DNA of 64,000 bases from CAZSXS01 sp964611385 (GTDB taxonomy: Bacteria > Bacillota > Clostridia > Lachnospirales > CAYPQA01). Within the stretch, counting starts at the first letter, position 1. The number at the start of each line of letters is the position of its first letter. This document shows, piece by piece, positions 1-8,983 of this stretch. The DNA is taken from assembly GCA_964611385.1 (NCBI GenBank), contig CAZSXS010000004.1, positions 1-64,000 of the forward strand, written 5' to 3'. A program made the position numbers and the translations under genes. The notes under the pieces were generated by a model. The model worked only from the letters and a program-made list of their open reading frames with translations. It did no database searches and was not told the DNA's origin.

Positions 1-56
1 GGAAAAACTTTTTCGCCGTTTGAAAAAGTTTTTCCCTTCCTCCCCCCACTGTTTTA
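1..56 (-). repeat. Family A dispersed repeat, copy A1 (cut by window edge)
   Basis: Read on the minus strand this is the same structure as copy A2 at 7238: a C/G-rich end (TCCCCCCAC on the plus strand), then a hairpin with AAAAACTTTTTC arms around the loop CAAACGGCG. The rest lies outside the window. It sits just downstream of the histidine kinase gene, so its hairpin may also help end that transcript, although there is no clear U-tract. Confidence 0.75.
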
Positions 57-69
57 ATCTTTTTTTAAC

Positions 70-1056
70 TTAAGCATGGTAGAATTTGAGTGTAAATATT
101 GCACCGTTTTCGCTTGTGGCTTCAATGTCGCCTTTCTGTTTGCGTAGAATGGCTAGGCTCATGGATAATCCGATTCCGGCGCTGTCGCGTCCGGCACTTT
201 TTCCGCGGTAAAAACGCTTGAAGAGATGGGGTAGGTCTGCCCGATCAATGCCTGAGCCGCTGTCGTGAACGCGAATGAAGGCATAGATTGGGTTTCCTCC
301 GTAGGTGATCTCAATCTTGCCGCCCATGGGCGTGTTCTCAACTGCATTTTTTAGAAGATTGGCCAGCGCTTCTCTGGTCCAGTCTGGGTCGCAAAGAATG
401 CTCATGTCCTCGCCCTCTATGGATACTTGCTGCTCCTTTACTTCTATGGGGATCGTCAAGGGGGCAAGGGCTGTCTCCACTAGCTTGGATAGTAAAACGG
501 GCTCTTTTTTCAGTGATATAGCGTCTGCATCTAGCTTGGCCAGTTTTAACAGGGATAACACCAGCCATTCCATGCGCTGTTGCCCCACGCGCATAGAGTC
601 TATAAATTCTTGGCGTTTTTCAGGAGGCAACGCGTCATTGTCCAGCAAGTCTGTCATAATCCCTAGGGAGGTAAGGGGTGTTTTCAATTGATGGGAGATA
701 TCGGACAGGGCGTTCGCCAGCTCCAGCTTGTCTTTTTGAAGTGCGCCTGCTTGTTGACTCAGAGTGCTTGTAACGCTATAGATTTCCTTTTTTAAAACGC
801 TCAGCTCTCCCTCAGTGTTTTCGCGAATATCCATAGCAGTTCCACCGTTGGAAAGTAACTGTAAATAATCCACAAGTCGAGCAATCTTGCGATACCGAGA
901 GGCGGTAAAGGCCAGAAACAGGGCATAAATAGCTAGGCAGGCGACCGCTGTGATCCCAGCGGCACGCTTGCTGATGAACGAACACAGCACAACAGCAAGA
1001 ATCGTTATCGCAGCGGCGATCAGGGTGTAGACCCAGAGTTCACGATTACGAAACAA
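70..1056 (-). CDS. Sensor histidine kinase, intramembrane-sensing type
   Basis: A 328-residue membrane histidine kinase. Two hydrophobic segments (about residues 8-27 and 33-52) are joined by only a few residues, so there is almost no extracytoplasmic domain; kinases of this build usually sense events in the membrane. The H-box SHQLKTPLTSL places the phosphorylated histidine at about residue 122. The N-box (LLKNAVENT) and the G-boxes (DSGSGI, GIGLSM) complete the ATPase domain. The start is TTG at 1056-1054, preceded by AGGTGAG that overlaps the stop of the response regulator. The two genes are 2 bp apart and translationally coupled. Kinases like this often partner with ABC exporters, but none is visible here; one could lie beyond the window edge. 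Confidence 0.9.
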   Translation of the reverse strand: MFRNRELWVYTLIAAAITILAVVLCSFISKRAAGITAVACLAIYALFLAFTASRYRKIARLVDYLQLLSNGGTAMDIRENTEGELSVLKKEIYSVTSTLSQQAGALQKDKLELANALSDISHQLKTPLTSLGIMTDLLDNDALPPEKRQEFIDSMRVGQQRMEWLVLSLLKLAKLDADAISLKKEPVLLSKLVETALAPLTIPIEVKEQQVSIEGEDMSILCDPDWTREALANLLKNAVENTPMGGKIEITYGGNPIYAFIRVHDSGSGIDRADLPHLFKRFYRGKSAGRDSAGIGLSMSLAILRKQKGDIEATSENGAIFTLKFYHA

Positions 1057-1058
1057 AA

Positions 1059-1730
1059 CTACTCACCTGCCTTATAGCCCAGTCCTCGTACTGTCAGGAA
1101 GATGGTTGGGTTTTGAGGGTCGTCCTCTAGCTTTTCCCGCAGACGTTTCATGTAGACGGTCAAAGTATTATCGTTTACAAAATTTCCGGCAAGATCCCAG
1201 AGGCTTTCCAAAATTTGTTTACGGGTAAGCAGCTGCCCCTTGTTGTGGGCAAAAGTCAGCAGTAGACGGTACTCCAATGCGGACAAAAGGATTTCTTCCC
1301 CGTTTTTGTAGACCTTTGCCTTGGCTGTGTCTATACTCAGGTTGCCGAGGAGGAGTGAAGCGTCGCTATTCTCCTTTGTCCGGCGCAGAACGGTTTTGAT
1401 TCGGGCCAGCAACTCACGCACCCGAAAGGGCTTTGTAATATAATCGTCAGCACCCATTTCCAGCCCTTTGATGGTATTGCCCTCGTCATCTGCAGCTGTC
1501 ACAAAGATAACAGGCATTTCAGATACAGACCGAATCTGTTTAAAGACCAAAAAGCCGTCGCCGTCCGGCAAGGATAAATCCAACAAGGCCAAGGAAAAGC
1601 GCTGATTTTTGAGCGCAAGAAAGGCATCGGCGGCATTCGCACAGTGTGTTACAGCGTACCCTTCCGTTTGAAGCGCATACAGCAGTCCAGATGCGATGAT
1701 CGCATCATCCTCGACAAAAAGCACATTCAT
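1059..1730 (-). CDS. OmpR/PhoB-family response regulator
   Basis: A 223-residue response regulator with an N-terminal receiver domain (acidic pair EDD at residues 7-9, phospho-acceptor Asp51 in LLDLSLPDGDG, Lys in the ITKPF motif) and a C-terminal winged-helix DNA-binding domain ending in the usual VRGLGYK strand. It is the first gene of a two-gene operon with the kinase at 70-1056. The receiver residues are intact, so it should be phosphorylated by that kinase. Its target is unknown; the adjacent BlaI/BlaR1-like operon, read in the same direction, is one possibility, but this is only inference from position. Confidence 0.93.
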   Translation of the reverse strand: MNVLFVEDDAIIASGLLYALQTEGYAVTHCANAADAFLALKNQRFSLALLDLSLPDGDGFLVFKQIRSVSEMPVIFVTAADDEGNTIKGLEMGADDYITKPFRVRELLARIKTVLRRTKENSDASLLLGNLSIDTAKAKVYKNGEEILLSALEYRLLLTFAHNKGQLLTRKQILESLWDLAGNFVNDNTLTVYMKRLREKLEDDPQNPTIFLTVRGLGYKAGE

Positions 1731-1758
1731 AGATCACTCTTCCTTTTTTATAGTTCAT

Positions 1759-4386
1759 TTAATGCCTATATTGAAAGCTAATTCCCCGCACACTTTGATC
1801 GGCATAAGACAGCTCAATCACACACTGGCTTTCATTCTCAAGGGTAAGCACCACACTAACGACACCTCTGTCAAGGAAAAATTCATAAATATCCTTCTTA
1901 GCAGGATCGGAATTTCCTGAAAGACCGGTGATTTGTGCCTCTTTAATTTCGAGCAAGGCACCAAGCTCTTCGGCGTAGACCGATTTTGCTTTTTCAATCC
2001 AGAAGTCGCTATTGTTTGCAATAGCTTCTTGATCCAATTCTGTGCTTGGGTTTTCTGCGCTTGATTTTTCTGCACTTGGTTTTCTGTTCGGATTTTGGAA
2101 GTTGGCACTTATGTTCTCTACTTCGCCGCTTTCTGCATTGAGTTGAACAAAGTAACTCCAGAAAGCCTCCCCCTTTGCAAGAAGCGTCCGTACTTTCAAG
2201 GGTGAAAAAGACACGTACCACTGACGCTCATTCGTACCCTTAAGGGCGCTGAAATTTGCACTGATCTCCAAGGGAGTAAAATCCACCTGAAACAGCTTTT
2301 CGATTCCCTCTTTTGCTTTGGAGATCGCCTCTACTTCCGTTAGATCATCGGCATCGGCTTTTAGTAAAATTCCCTCTCGTTCAATCCTCACTTGCACAGC
2401 ATAATTGATTCTGGCTCCGTGGTCAATGAATTGAAGCAATTCCTCGTCTGTCAATTCCCTAGAAGGATAGTAAATGGTATCCTGATCCAAATCATAGTAA
2501 ACTTCAGATTCGCCGGCCTTAAGAGGCAGAGGACTTTGGGGTCTGAGGCCGTCATATTTATAGGAGTCACTTAAGATCATCGAACGAGAGACTTCATCCT
2601 TTGTCATCTCTCGGTTGCTGAGAGAGGCATGGTTTTGAGAATTTTTATCCAAGGCCTCGTTATAAAGCTGTATATCTTTTTCTGTTACAACCTGAGCCAG
2701 GTATTCAGCCAACGACAGGGGTTTCGATTCACTTTCTAACACGGGAGTCTCATCTGAAGATGCTATTAATTTTGGTTCAGAGCCTTGTTTTTTCATTTCC
2801 AGAATACTCCACAGAAAGGTGCCCATATTGTCATTCGCCCTCAATTCCACCAGCCAGATGGTGTCATCTAAAAAGTAGAGCTCATAACCAATACCCTTCC
2901 CATTTTCTTTTGCTCCTAAGAGTTCATAGCGTTTGATTTGGGTAAATCCAGATAAATCAAGGCTGTGGCTAGGCAAAATCGAAAGGGTATTAAACAAAGC
3001 TTGGTCAAATTCCTTCTCAGTATACGTAATAGGCATACTCTTCTCCTGAAATTCGTTTTCTATCAGCAGACTTTCCGGCGTAAAGCTATACTTTTCTTCA
3101 TAGTCATCAGTGTAAAAAGCGGAGCTTAGAGGATTGGTATAGACCCAGTGTACAAAGGTATACGTACCATAAATAGCTTCTACTTCATTTTTTGCTTCAT
3201 TTGTAGCTTCGATTTTAACTTCACTTTCGGTTTCACTTTCACTTTTGCTTTCGCTTACGATTAGGAGCTTGCTCTCAGTTGCTGTTTTTTCGCCTGTCTG
3301 GCTGGCTTGGGTAGTCAGAAACAAGAGGCCCATACAGGACATAAGAACGATACTGACCACAGCGATTGAAAAGCGGCGTTTTTGAAATAACTTTCCCAAT
3401 TGAATCATTTGAATTCTCCTCTCAATATTTACTTTGTTATCAAGCATACACAGCATTCTCGGCACTAGGGTAACGCCGCTGTATTTGGCAAGCACAGCCA
3501 CCAGCGACAGGCTGTATTCTCTTTGGTGCTCATTTCCGATTCGGCTTAGAACATACGCATCGTTGGCAAGCTCCATGTCCTGCCGAACATACTTAAATAG
3601 AACCCACAGCAGCGGATTAAACCAATAGACAGCCTGGAAAACAATCAGCAGAAAGTTAATGAGTAAGTCTCGGCGCTTTAAATGGGCAAGCTCATGCAGC
3701 AGAACATGAGAAAGATTTTGATCGTCCAGACTTTCGGCGTAGGAGGGCAAGAGTATCCTTGGTCGGAAAATCCCCATCAGAGCAGGAGTTTGTATGTAGG
3801 TCTGTAGTATGATTTCAATCGGCTGATGCAGGTTGAGCCTAGACTTGCATTGTTCAAGCAAGGCCATATAACGACCAGTATTAATCCATAATTGATTGCG
3901 CTTGACTTTGTAACGAAGTCTCATCGCCATAACGAACAGAAACGTAGCGATGGCGATAAAGCCAAACAGCCATACGGATGGGATCACAAGATCAAAGAGC
4001 TGTGATTTCAGTTGCAAGTCTTTCATTTCAACTTGAAGCGTGTTGAGACTTTCGGGCGAATCCGGCAAGTGGCTTGGCAAGGACTCTGTAGATTGGTACG
4101 CCATAATCCGCTGACTTAAGGCTAGCTCCTCCTCGCGAAAGGAAATCTCCTTCACTTGTGAGAATTGAAATAACAAGGGGATCTTGCTTTGTAGCCTAAA
4201 GGGTAGGGCCAAGGCAAAAAAAGCTAAGAACCACATCGTATATTTCCAAAAAGGTGAAATATGAACATCAGCAAAGCGTCGGATTAGCAGAATCACCACA
4301 GCAATGCAAAGTCCGGTTAAGGACATGTACAAGAGATTGTAAAAAATGGGAGCAATATAAGTTGCTATCCACACATCAAAGGCCAT
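1759..4386 (-). CDS. BlaR1/MecR1-like M56 membrane protease with a non-standard extracellular domain
   Basis: An 875-residue protein. The first ~365 residues are a multi-pass M56 metalloprotease: membrane segments near 10-36, 48-66, 131-152, 241-265 and 341-362, and the zinc motif HELAHLKRRD with His231, Glu232 and His235. In known BlaR1/MecR1 systems this protease responds to a signal and inactivates the BlaI/MecI repressor. The outer ~500 residues begin with a Ser/Glu/Lys-rich stretch and contain another low-complexity Ser/Glu/Pro stretch. I cannot find the SxxK...KTG pattern of a penicillin-binding sensor there, so beta-lactam sensing should not be assumed. It lies 3 bp after the BlaI-like repressor gene, as expected for the pair. 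Confidence 0.85.
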   Translation of the reverse strand: MAFDVWIATYIAPIFYNLLYMSLTGLCIAVVILLIRRFADVHISPFWKYTMWFLAFFALALPFRLQSKIPLLFQFSQVKEISFREEELALSQRIMAYQSTESLPSHLPDSPESLNTLQVEMKDLQLKSQLFDLVIPSVWLFGFIAIATFLFVMAMRLRYKVKRNQLWINTGRYMALLEQCKSRLNLHQPIEIILQTYIQTPALMGIFRPRILLPSYAESLDDQNLSHVLLHELAHLKRRDLLINFLLIVFQAVYWFNPLLWVLFKYVRQDMELANDAYVLSRIGNEHQREYSLSLVAVLAKYSGVTLVPRMLCMLDNKVNIERRIQMIQLGKLFQKRRFSIAVVSIVLMSCMGLLFLTTQASQTGEKTATESKLLIVSESKSESETESEVKIEATNEAKNEVEAIYGTYTFVHWVYTNPLSSAFYTDDYEEKYSFTPESLLIENEFQEKSMPITYTEKEFDQALFNTLSILPSHSLDLSGFTQIKRYELLGAKENGKGIGYELYFLDDTIWLVELRANDNMGTFLWSILEMKKQGSEPKLIASSDETPVLESESKPLSLAEYLAQVVTEKDIQLYNEALDKNSQNHASLSNREMTKDEVSRSMILSDSYKYDGLRPQSPLPLKAGESEVYYDLDQDTIYYPSRELTDEELLQFIDHGARINYAVQVRIEREGILLKADADDLTEVEAISKAKEGIEKLFQVDFTPLEISANFSALKGTNERQWYVSFSPLKVRTLLAKGEAFWSYFVQLNAESGEVENISANFQNPNRKPSAEKSSAENPSTELDQEAIANNSDFWIEKAKSVYAEELGALLEIKEAQITGLSGNSDPAKKDIYEFFLDRGVVSVVLTLENESQCVIELSYADQSVRGISFQYRH

Positions 4387-4389
4387 CTT

Positions 4390-4773
4390 TTACTCCTCCT
4401 TAATCTGATCCAAAAGCTTTTCGATCTCTGCCTTGCTTATTTTTTCCTCACGCACAAAGTTTAACAGCATATTAAAGGTCGAGCCGTCAAACACGCGATT
4501 CAAAAGATTTTTGCGCGTGTGGGCGATATACTCGTCCCTAGACACAAGGGCTGAGTATAAAAAATTCCGTGCTTTGAGTTCCTCTGCCTTGACCGCTCCT
4601 TTTTGAACCAGCCTTAACAGTTCTGTTTTGAAAGTGCTTTTGTTTTTCATCACTGCACCCTCCAGATTGTTATAGATTTCCGGTGAGGTCGTAGGGCCTT
4701 TTTCCCATAAAACCTTCATAATGGGCAGCTCCCCGTCTGTGATTGATACTTGCTTAGCGTTGGTTTTTGCCAT
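4390..4773 (-). CDS. BlaI/MecI-family transcriptional repressor
   Basis: A 127-residue winged-helix repressor, normal length for the family. The N-terminal half has the typical run ELPIMKVLWEKGPTTSPEIY and the following VQKGAVKAEE segment of the wing. The C-terminal third is the dimerisation helix region. ATG start with AAAGGAG 8 nt upstream. The promoter just upstream (4796-4847) carries two BlaI-type boxes, so it very likely represses its own operon with the M56 protease (1759-4386). In known systems the repressor is cleaved after the protease is activated. Confidence 0.92.
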   Translation of the reverse strand: MAKTNAKQVSITDGELPIMKVLWEKGPTTSPEIYNNLEGAVMKNKSTFKTELLRLVQKGAVKAEELKARNFLYSALVSRDEYIAHTRKNLLNRVFDGSTFNMLLNFVREEKISKAEIEKLLDQIKEE

Positions 4774-4795
4774 ATAGGACTCCTTTCGTTATTGG

Positions 4796-4847
4796 TTTAC
4801 ACGTGTAATCTCAAATGGAGTTTACAACAGTAATCTCAAGTTGTCAA
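4796..4847 (-). promoter_or_regulatory. Autoregulated promoter with two BlaI-type operators
   Basis: On the minus strand a -35 TTGACA (4847-4842) and a -10 TAAACT (4824-4819) are separated by exactly 17 bp. Two 19-bp direct repeats of the form TTTACA-N3-GTAATCTCAA (4796-4814 and 4821-4839, plus strand) overlap the spacer, the -10 and the region just downstream. The downstream box contains the perfect palindrome TTACACGTGTAA. BlaI/MecI operators are TACA/TGTA dyads, so this fits repression of the blaI-like operon. Confidence 0.82.
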
Positions 4848-4890
4848 TACCTAAATGCGTCTTTGGCAATGAAAGTATTTCAGAAATTGA

Positions 4891-4919
4891 TTGTAACCAT
4901 CTTATAATTATGTTATAAA
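4891..4919 (+). promoter_or_regulatory. Candidate sigma-A promoter of the UvrA-like gene
   Basis: TTGTAA (4891-4896) and TATAAA (4914-4919) are separated by 17 bp, about 80 bp before the start codon at 5001. Other AT-rich hexamers lie nearby (for example TATAAT inside the spacer), so the exact promoter is uncertain. Confidence 0.45.
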
Positions 4920-5000
4920 CTTTGAGTCCTTCAAAAAAGTTGAGAGAAGCAAGGCATTCATCACTATGTTTTTGACACTATAAAAGAAAGTAGGGATACT

Positions 5001-7238
5001 ATGGCGTATGAGTATATTGAACTCATCGGCGCACGAGAAAATAATTTAAAGAATGTGAATCTAAGGATTCCAAAGAAGAAGATAACCATTTTTACCGGCG
5101 TGTCCGGTTCTGGGAAATCCTCCATTGTCTTTGATACAATCGCCCAGGAGGCGGGGCGACAGGTAAACGAAATTTATAGTAAGTTTGTTCAGGGCTTTAT
5201 GCCAAAATATGGTCATCCCGATGTCGATTCCATTGAAAATCTGTCCTTGGCCATTATTGTTGACCAAAAACGAATCGGCGGAAACTCCCGTTCCACCTTG
5301 GGTACCATTACGGATATTAATCCCTTGATACGGCTTCTGTTTTCCAAAATCGGACAGCCGCATGTTGGCCCCTCTCACCATTTTTCCTTTAATGACCCGA
5401 ACGGTATGTGCAAAACCTGTGAAGGCATAGGTCGTATCGTTACCTTGAACCTTGAAAAGGCGCTGGATGTTGAAAAGTCCTTAAACGAAGGTGCGATTTT
5501 GCTGCCGGGCTTTGGCGTTGGTACTTGGCAGTGGAAAGTCTACGCAGGGACAGGCTTTTTTGATTGCGATAAAAAAATTAAAGATTATACCAAAGAGGAA
5601 TACGATAAGCTCGTCTATTGTAAGGCCGAAAAAATAAAGTCCAGCATCGTGGAAGGGATGAATTCCACTTATGAAGGACTTTTGGAACGCTTTATACGGC
5701 AAAACGTCAAAACCGAAGGGGAAAAATCAGAAGCCAGTAAAAAGAAAATAGCCCCTTTTGTGACAGAGGCTGTGTGTAGAGATTGTTCAGGTAAACGCTA
5801 CAATGAGCTTGTTTTGTCCTCGAAGATCAAAGATTTTTCCATTGCAGACTTGACGGCACTACAAGTGGATCTGCTGCTAGAGTTCATTGAAAAGATTGAT
5901 CAAGCAAATGTGAAACCCATCGTGGACAATCTGGCGGGTCGTCTACGAGACTTGATACACATTGGACTTGACTATGTAAGCCTGGACAGAGAGACTTCTA
6001 CGCTTTCCGGCGGAGAATCTCAGCGGGTTAAAATGGTAAAGCACTTAACCAGCAGCTTGACTGATGTGATTTATATTTTTGATGAGCCAAGCATAGGCTT
6101 GCACCCAAGAGACGTGCACAGACTGAATGATTTGTTGGTAAAGCTCAGAGATAAGGGGAACACCGTGATCGTTGTGGAACACGACCCGGATGTGATCAAA
6201 ATTGCGGATCATATTGTTGACCTTGGCCCACAGGCGGGTAAACATGGGGGCAAAATTACGTTTGAAGGTTCCTATGCCGACCTTTTGAAGACGGACACGC
6301 TCACCGGAACCCACTTGGGCAGAAATCTGCCGATCAAGAGCAATCCAAGAAAAGGCACTAATTTTTATGAGACAAAGAAGTCCAGTCTGCACAATCTGAA
6401 GAACGTAAGCCTTCGAATTCCTAAAGGCGTGTTTACGGTTGTCACTGGTGTTGCCGGTTCTGGGAAAAGCACCTTGGTGAACGGGGTTTTTGCGAAGGAA
6501 TTTAAGGACGCAATCATCATTGACCAATCTGCGGTTGCAGCAAATCTGCGCTCGAATCCGGCCACCTTTACTGGGATTATGGATGAGATCAGAAACCTTT
6601 TTGCCACAGAAAACAAGGTCAGTGCTGGTTTATTCAGCTACAATTCAGAGGGGGCCTGCACCAGCTGCAAAGGGCGGGGTGTCATTGAAACAGATCTTTC
6701 CTTTATGGATTCGGTGGAAACCGTTTGTGAAGATTGCGGCGGGAAGCGCTACAAAGAAGAGGTATTAGCCTATCAATACAGTGGGAAGACCATTGTAGAC
6801 GTACTGGACATGACCATTGCGGAAGCGGTTGAATTTTTTAAGCAAAAGGAGATTCTAAGCAAGCTCAAGCACATTATGGAGGTAGGTTTACAATACATGA
6901 CCTTGGGACAACCTCTCGACACGCTTTCCGGCGGCGAATGTCAGCGGCTCAAGCTTGCCAAAGAGCTAAACAAGAAGGGAAACATATACATCATGGACGA
7001 GCCGACCACGGGTTTACACATGTCAAACATCACAAGCATTCTGGAGATCATCAACAAGCTCGTAGACAAGGGTAACACGGTAATCGTTATTGAGCACAAT
7101 CTAGACGTGATCCGCAATGCAGACTGGGTTATAGACATTGGAGTGGACGGCGGCAGCCGAGGCGGGCAAATTCTTTTTGAAGGGGCAGCAGCAGATTTGA
7201 AAAGCTGCAAGGCTTCTATAACTGCTAGGTATATATAA
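5001..7238 (+). CDS. Short UvrA-like excinuclease ATPase paralogue
   Basis: A 745-residue protein with two ABC ATPase halves in the UvrA arrangement. The first half has Walker A GVSGSGKSS and signature LSGGESQRV. The second has Walker A GVAGSGKST and signature LSGGECQRL. Each half has a CxxC zinc module: CKTCEGIG pairs with CRDCSGKRY, and CTSCKGRG pairs with CEDCGGKRY. Canonical UvrA is about 940 residues. This one is about 200 shorter, in line with the UvrA2/DrrC-like class that lacks most of the UvrB-binding and insertion regions. Members of that class are linked to tolerance of DNA-binding drugs, not to core repair. ATG start with a GTAGGG site. No uvrB or uvrC is nearby. A family A repeat begins at the stop codon. 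Confidence 0.88.
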   Translation: MAYEYIELIGARENNLKNVNLRIPKKKITIFTGVSGSGKSSIVFDTIAQEAGRQVNEIYSKFVQGFMPKYGHPDVDSIENLSLAIIVDQKRIGGNSRSTLGTITDINPLIRLLFSKIGQPHVGPSHHFSFNDPNGMCKTCEGIGRIVTLNLEKALDVEKSLNEGAILLPGFGVGTWQWKVYAGTGFFDCDKKIKDYTKEEYDKLVYCKAEKIKSSIVEGMNSTYEGLLERFIRQNVKTEGEKSEASKKKIAPFVTEAVCRDCSGKRYNELVLSSKIKDFSIADLTALQVDLLLEFIEKIDQANVKPIVDNLAGRLRDLIHIGLDYVSLDRETSTLSGGESQRVKMVKHLTSSLTDVIYIFDEPSIGLHPRDVHRLNDLLVKLRDKGNTVIVVEHDPDVIKIADHIVDLGPQAGKHGGKITFEGSYADLLKTDTLTGTHLGRNLPIKSNPRKGTNFYETKKSSLHNLKNVSLRIPKGVFTVVTGVAGSGKSTLVNGVFAKEFKDAIIIDQSAVAANLRSNPATFTGIMDEIRNLFATENKVSAGLFSYNSEGACTSCKGRGVIETDLSFMDSVETVCEDCGGKRYKEEVLAYQYSGKTIVDVLDMTIAEAVEFFKQKEILSKLKHIMEVGLQYMTLGQPLDTLSGGECQRLKLAKELNKKGNIYIMDEPTTGLHMSNITSILEIINKLVDKGNTVIVIEHNLDVIRNADWVIDIGVDGGSRGGQILFEGAAADLKSCKASITARYI

Positions 7239-7341
7239 AACCGTGGGGGAGAGAAGGGAAAAACTTTTTCAAACGGCGAAAAAGTTTTTCCCTTCCCTCC
7301 CCCACACCCCCTTCCATCCCTTTTCAAAAAGCCGGACATGG
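7238..7341 (+). repeat. Family A dispersed repeat, copy A2
   Basis: It begins with AAACCGTGGGGG at the uvrA-like stop codon and contains a near-perfect hairpin (GGGAAAAACTTTTTC, loop AAACGGC, GAAAAAGTTTTTCCC, about 7255-7292). It continues through CCCTCCCCCACACCCCC and ends with TTTTCAAAAAGCCGGACAT. The same order of parts recurs at 30399 and 36556. Confidence 0.88.
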
Positions 7342-7417
7342 GAGATATCAAACTTCTGTAGGCGGTGTCAACGGGTTAAGAATTTTAGCCTCAAATGTCT
7401 TAATGCTTCTAGGCTAC

Positions 7418-7499
7418 TAAGGGCGGTGTCCCTTCTGTGGCTTGGGCGTGGATAACCCTGTTACTTGGCACGTGCTATAAATGCCCGTTTGTAGTATAG
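7418..7499 (+). repeat. Family C dispersed repeat, truncated copy C1
   Basis: The right half matches copy C2 at 24741-24826 closely: it starts GGGCGGTGTCCCTTCTG, keeps ACTTGG.ACGTGCT, and ends ATGCCCGTTTGTAGTATAG. The left arm of the hairpin is not recognisable; the sequence between 7342 and 7417 does not pair with it. This is probably a decayed or 5'-truncated copy. Confidence 0.75.
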
Positions 7500-7501
7500 A
7501 T

Positions 7502-8680
7502 TTACATCCGATATGTTGGCTTTGGCTCCTTTGGTGAAAAGGCTTCTGTACTTAAAGCGGACAAGGTCAAGCCATAGGATTCGGCCACAGCTTTCAGGGT
7601 ATTTTCTGTAATTTCGGCAAGTCGCTGGGGATTGCTGACGGCTCGGATATTTATAATTAAAGAGGAGTCTTTCCGTAAGGGAAGGCTCATTTTTTTTGAA
7701 GAGTCCAGGGAAAAGCCGTCTTGAAGGCTCACGCAGCTTAGCTTACAAAATTCATGCTCACTGGACAAATAAAGTTTCATATGAGCCAAGTCGGGCGAAT
7801 CTTGCATTTGATCTCTTAGGGCTTCGGCCAAAGCCAGAAGGAATTGGTTGCCGTCTATGTCTTGATTTTCCGCTTCGGTCTGCAAGGGTCCGGACGATAA
7901 GGCTCCGGTTTGCAAGGTAGCCGACGTATTTAACCAGCCCAAGTCGGCTTCTGCTTTGGCATAGCGTTGGTAATCAATGTCGAGGGACTGGCCTGGGTCT
8001 TTCGGGTCTAAGTCCATGAGCCTTCCGAGCCAGGGCGTTAGGCTACTGGGTTCCCTTGCGCTGACAGCAAGGATTTCTTTGCCGGGGTAGCTGGTTTCCA
8101 GGAAGGACAGCATTTGTTTCTTTTCGGCTTCCGTCAGGGTATCGATTTTATTCAGAACAAGGATGTCGGCTTCTTCAATTTGCTTGCTAAACAGATAATT
8201 GATCTCGTTGAGCACCCCGGCATCTTTTCCGTCTGCACTTGCCAGGCGCTTTTTCTCACGGATGAGTCTGGAAAGCCGCTTTGGATCAAGCACGACGGAC
8301 AGGGGCAGCAGTTTGAAATGAAGTCTTTTGTGGACGGAGCTGTGGAGCGGTTTGATAATGGCAGCCACCAAGTCTGTACAACTGCCCACCGGTTCCGCAA
8401 GGATGAGATCTGGGGCGTTTTCGGACATGGTTTGCAGCTTCCGCGTAAACTCGTCAAAGTTACAGCAGAAGCAGCCCCCTGTTACTTCAAGGACATCCAA
8501 CCCCATGCTCTTTAAAAAAGCGGTATCCACCAGCTGACTGCCCTGATCGTTAGTGACTACGCCTACCTTTTTGCCTGCCTGTAGCAGAAGCTTGGCCATT
8601 TGGGCAATGGAGCTTGTCTTTCCGGCGCCCAAAAAGCCTCCCACTACCACCAGTTTTGTATGGATCTTTGCTTCATTCAT
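7502..8680 (-). CDS. CobW/COG0523-family GTPase
   Basis: A 392-residue P-loop GTPase of the G3E family. It has Walker A GGFLGAGKTSS (residues ~15-25), the family's metal-binding CxCC motif in GGCFCCNFDEF, the ILAEPVGS segment and the base-specificity motif LNKID. COG0523 proteins deliver or insert metals or help mature metalloenzymes. The start overlaps the preceding CxxC protein by 8 bp, so all three genes of this operon are probably made together. Next to a MtaA/UroD-type methyltransferase it may serve cobalt or zinc handling for that enzyme. This is inference; the substrate metal cannot be read from sequence. Confidence 0.85.
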   Translation of the reverse strand: MNEAKIHTKLVVVGGFLGAGKTSSIAQMAKLLLQAGKKVGVVTNDQGSQLVDTAFLKSMGLDVLEVTGGCFCCNFDEFTRKLQTMSENAPDLILAEPVGSCTDLVAAIIKPLHSSVHKRLHFKLLPLSVVLDPKRLSRLIREKKRLASADGKDAGVLNEINYLFSKQIEEADILVLNKIDTLTEAEKKQMLSFLETSYPGKEILAVSAREPSSLTPWLGRLMDLDPKDPGQSLDIDYQRYAKAEADLGWLNTSATLQTGALSSGPLQTEAENQDIDGNQFLLALAEALRDQMQDSPDLAHMKLYLSSEHEFCKLSCVSLQDGFSLDSSKKMSLPLRKDSSLIINIRAVSNPQRLAEITENTLKAVAESYGLTLSALSTEAFSPKEPKPTYRM

Positions 8681-8978
8681 CTTCCATCAGCTCCAATATT
8701 TGATTGATTTGTTTGGGTGTTATGATGGTTCCAGCGGATATTTGTTCGTCATTAATTAAAACGGCCGGGAGCTTTTCAACCTCCAGGCCGGATATTTTTT
8801 CGAAATCAAGACAAAGAGCCTGGCTCAGTGTCTTGATTTCGATCAGTTCCCAGGAAAAGTCCTTTCTTGTTTCCGAAAGCTTATCGAGGGTTTCTATGTT
8901 TAAGGAATTAATGATGACACAAGCCGTGCAAGGCGCGCTTTGAACGATCAGTTTTGCATGAAATCTTGTGCTTTGCAT
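8673..8978 (-). CDS. Small thioredoxin-fold protein with CTAC motif
   Basis: A 101-residue cytoplasmic protein. The pattern is that of a minimal thioredoxin or glutaredoxin: a first beta strand (AKLIVQSAP), the CxxC centre CTAC at residues 17-20, then a cis-proline-like segment KLPAVLINDE about 50 residues later. There is no signal peptide. ATG start, with AAGGA about 12 nt upstream; the stop of the UroD-thioredoxin gene lies only 5 bp upstream. It overlaps the GTPase gene by 8 bp. A redox role serving the neighbouring fusion protein, which has its own CAPC domain, is likely but inferred from context. Confidence 0.75.
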   Translation of the reverse strand: MQSTRFHAKLIVQSAPCTACVIINSLNIETLDKLSETRKDFSWELIEIKTLSQALCLDFEKISGLEVEKLPAVLINDEQISAGTIITPKQINQILELMEDE

Positions 8979-8983
8979 TTTAC

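Noticed and set aside
6045..6527. 160-residue open frame opposite the UvrA-like gene
   Set aside because: Antisense to the ABC signature and Walker B motifs; no ribosome site and no domain.
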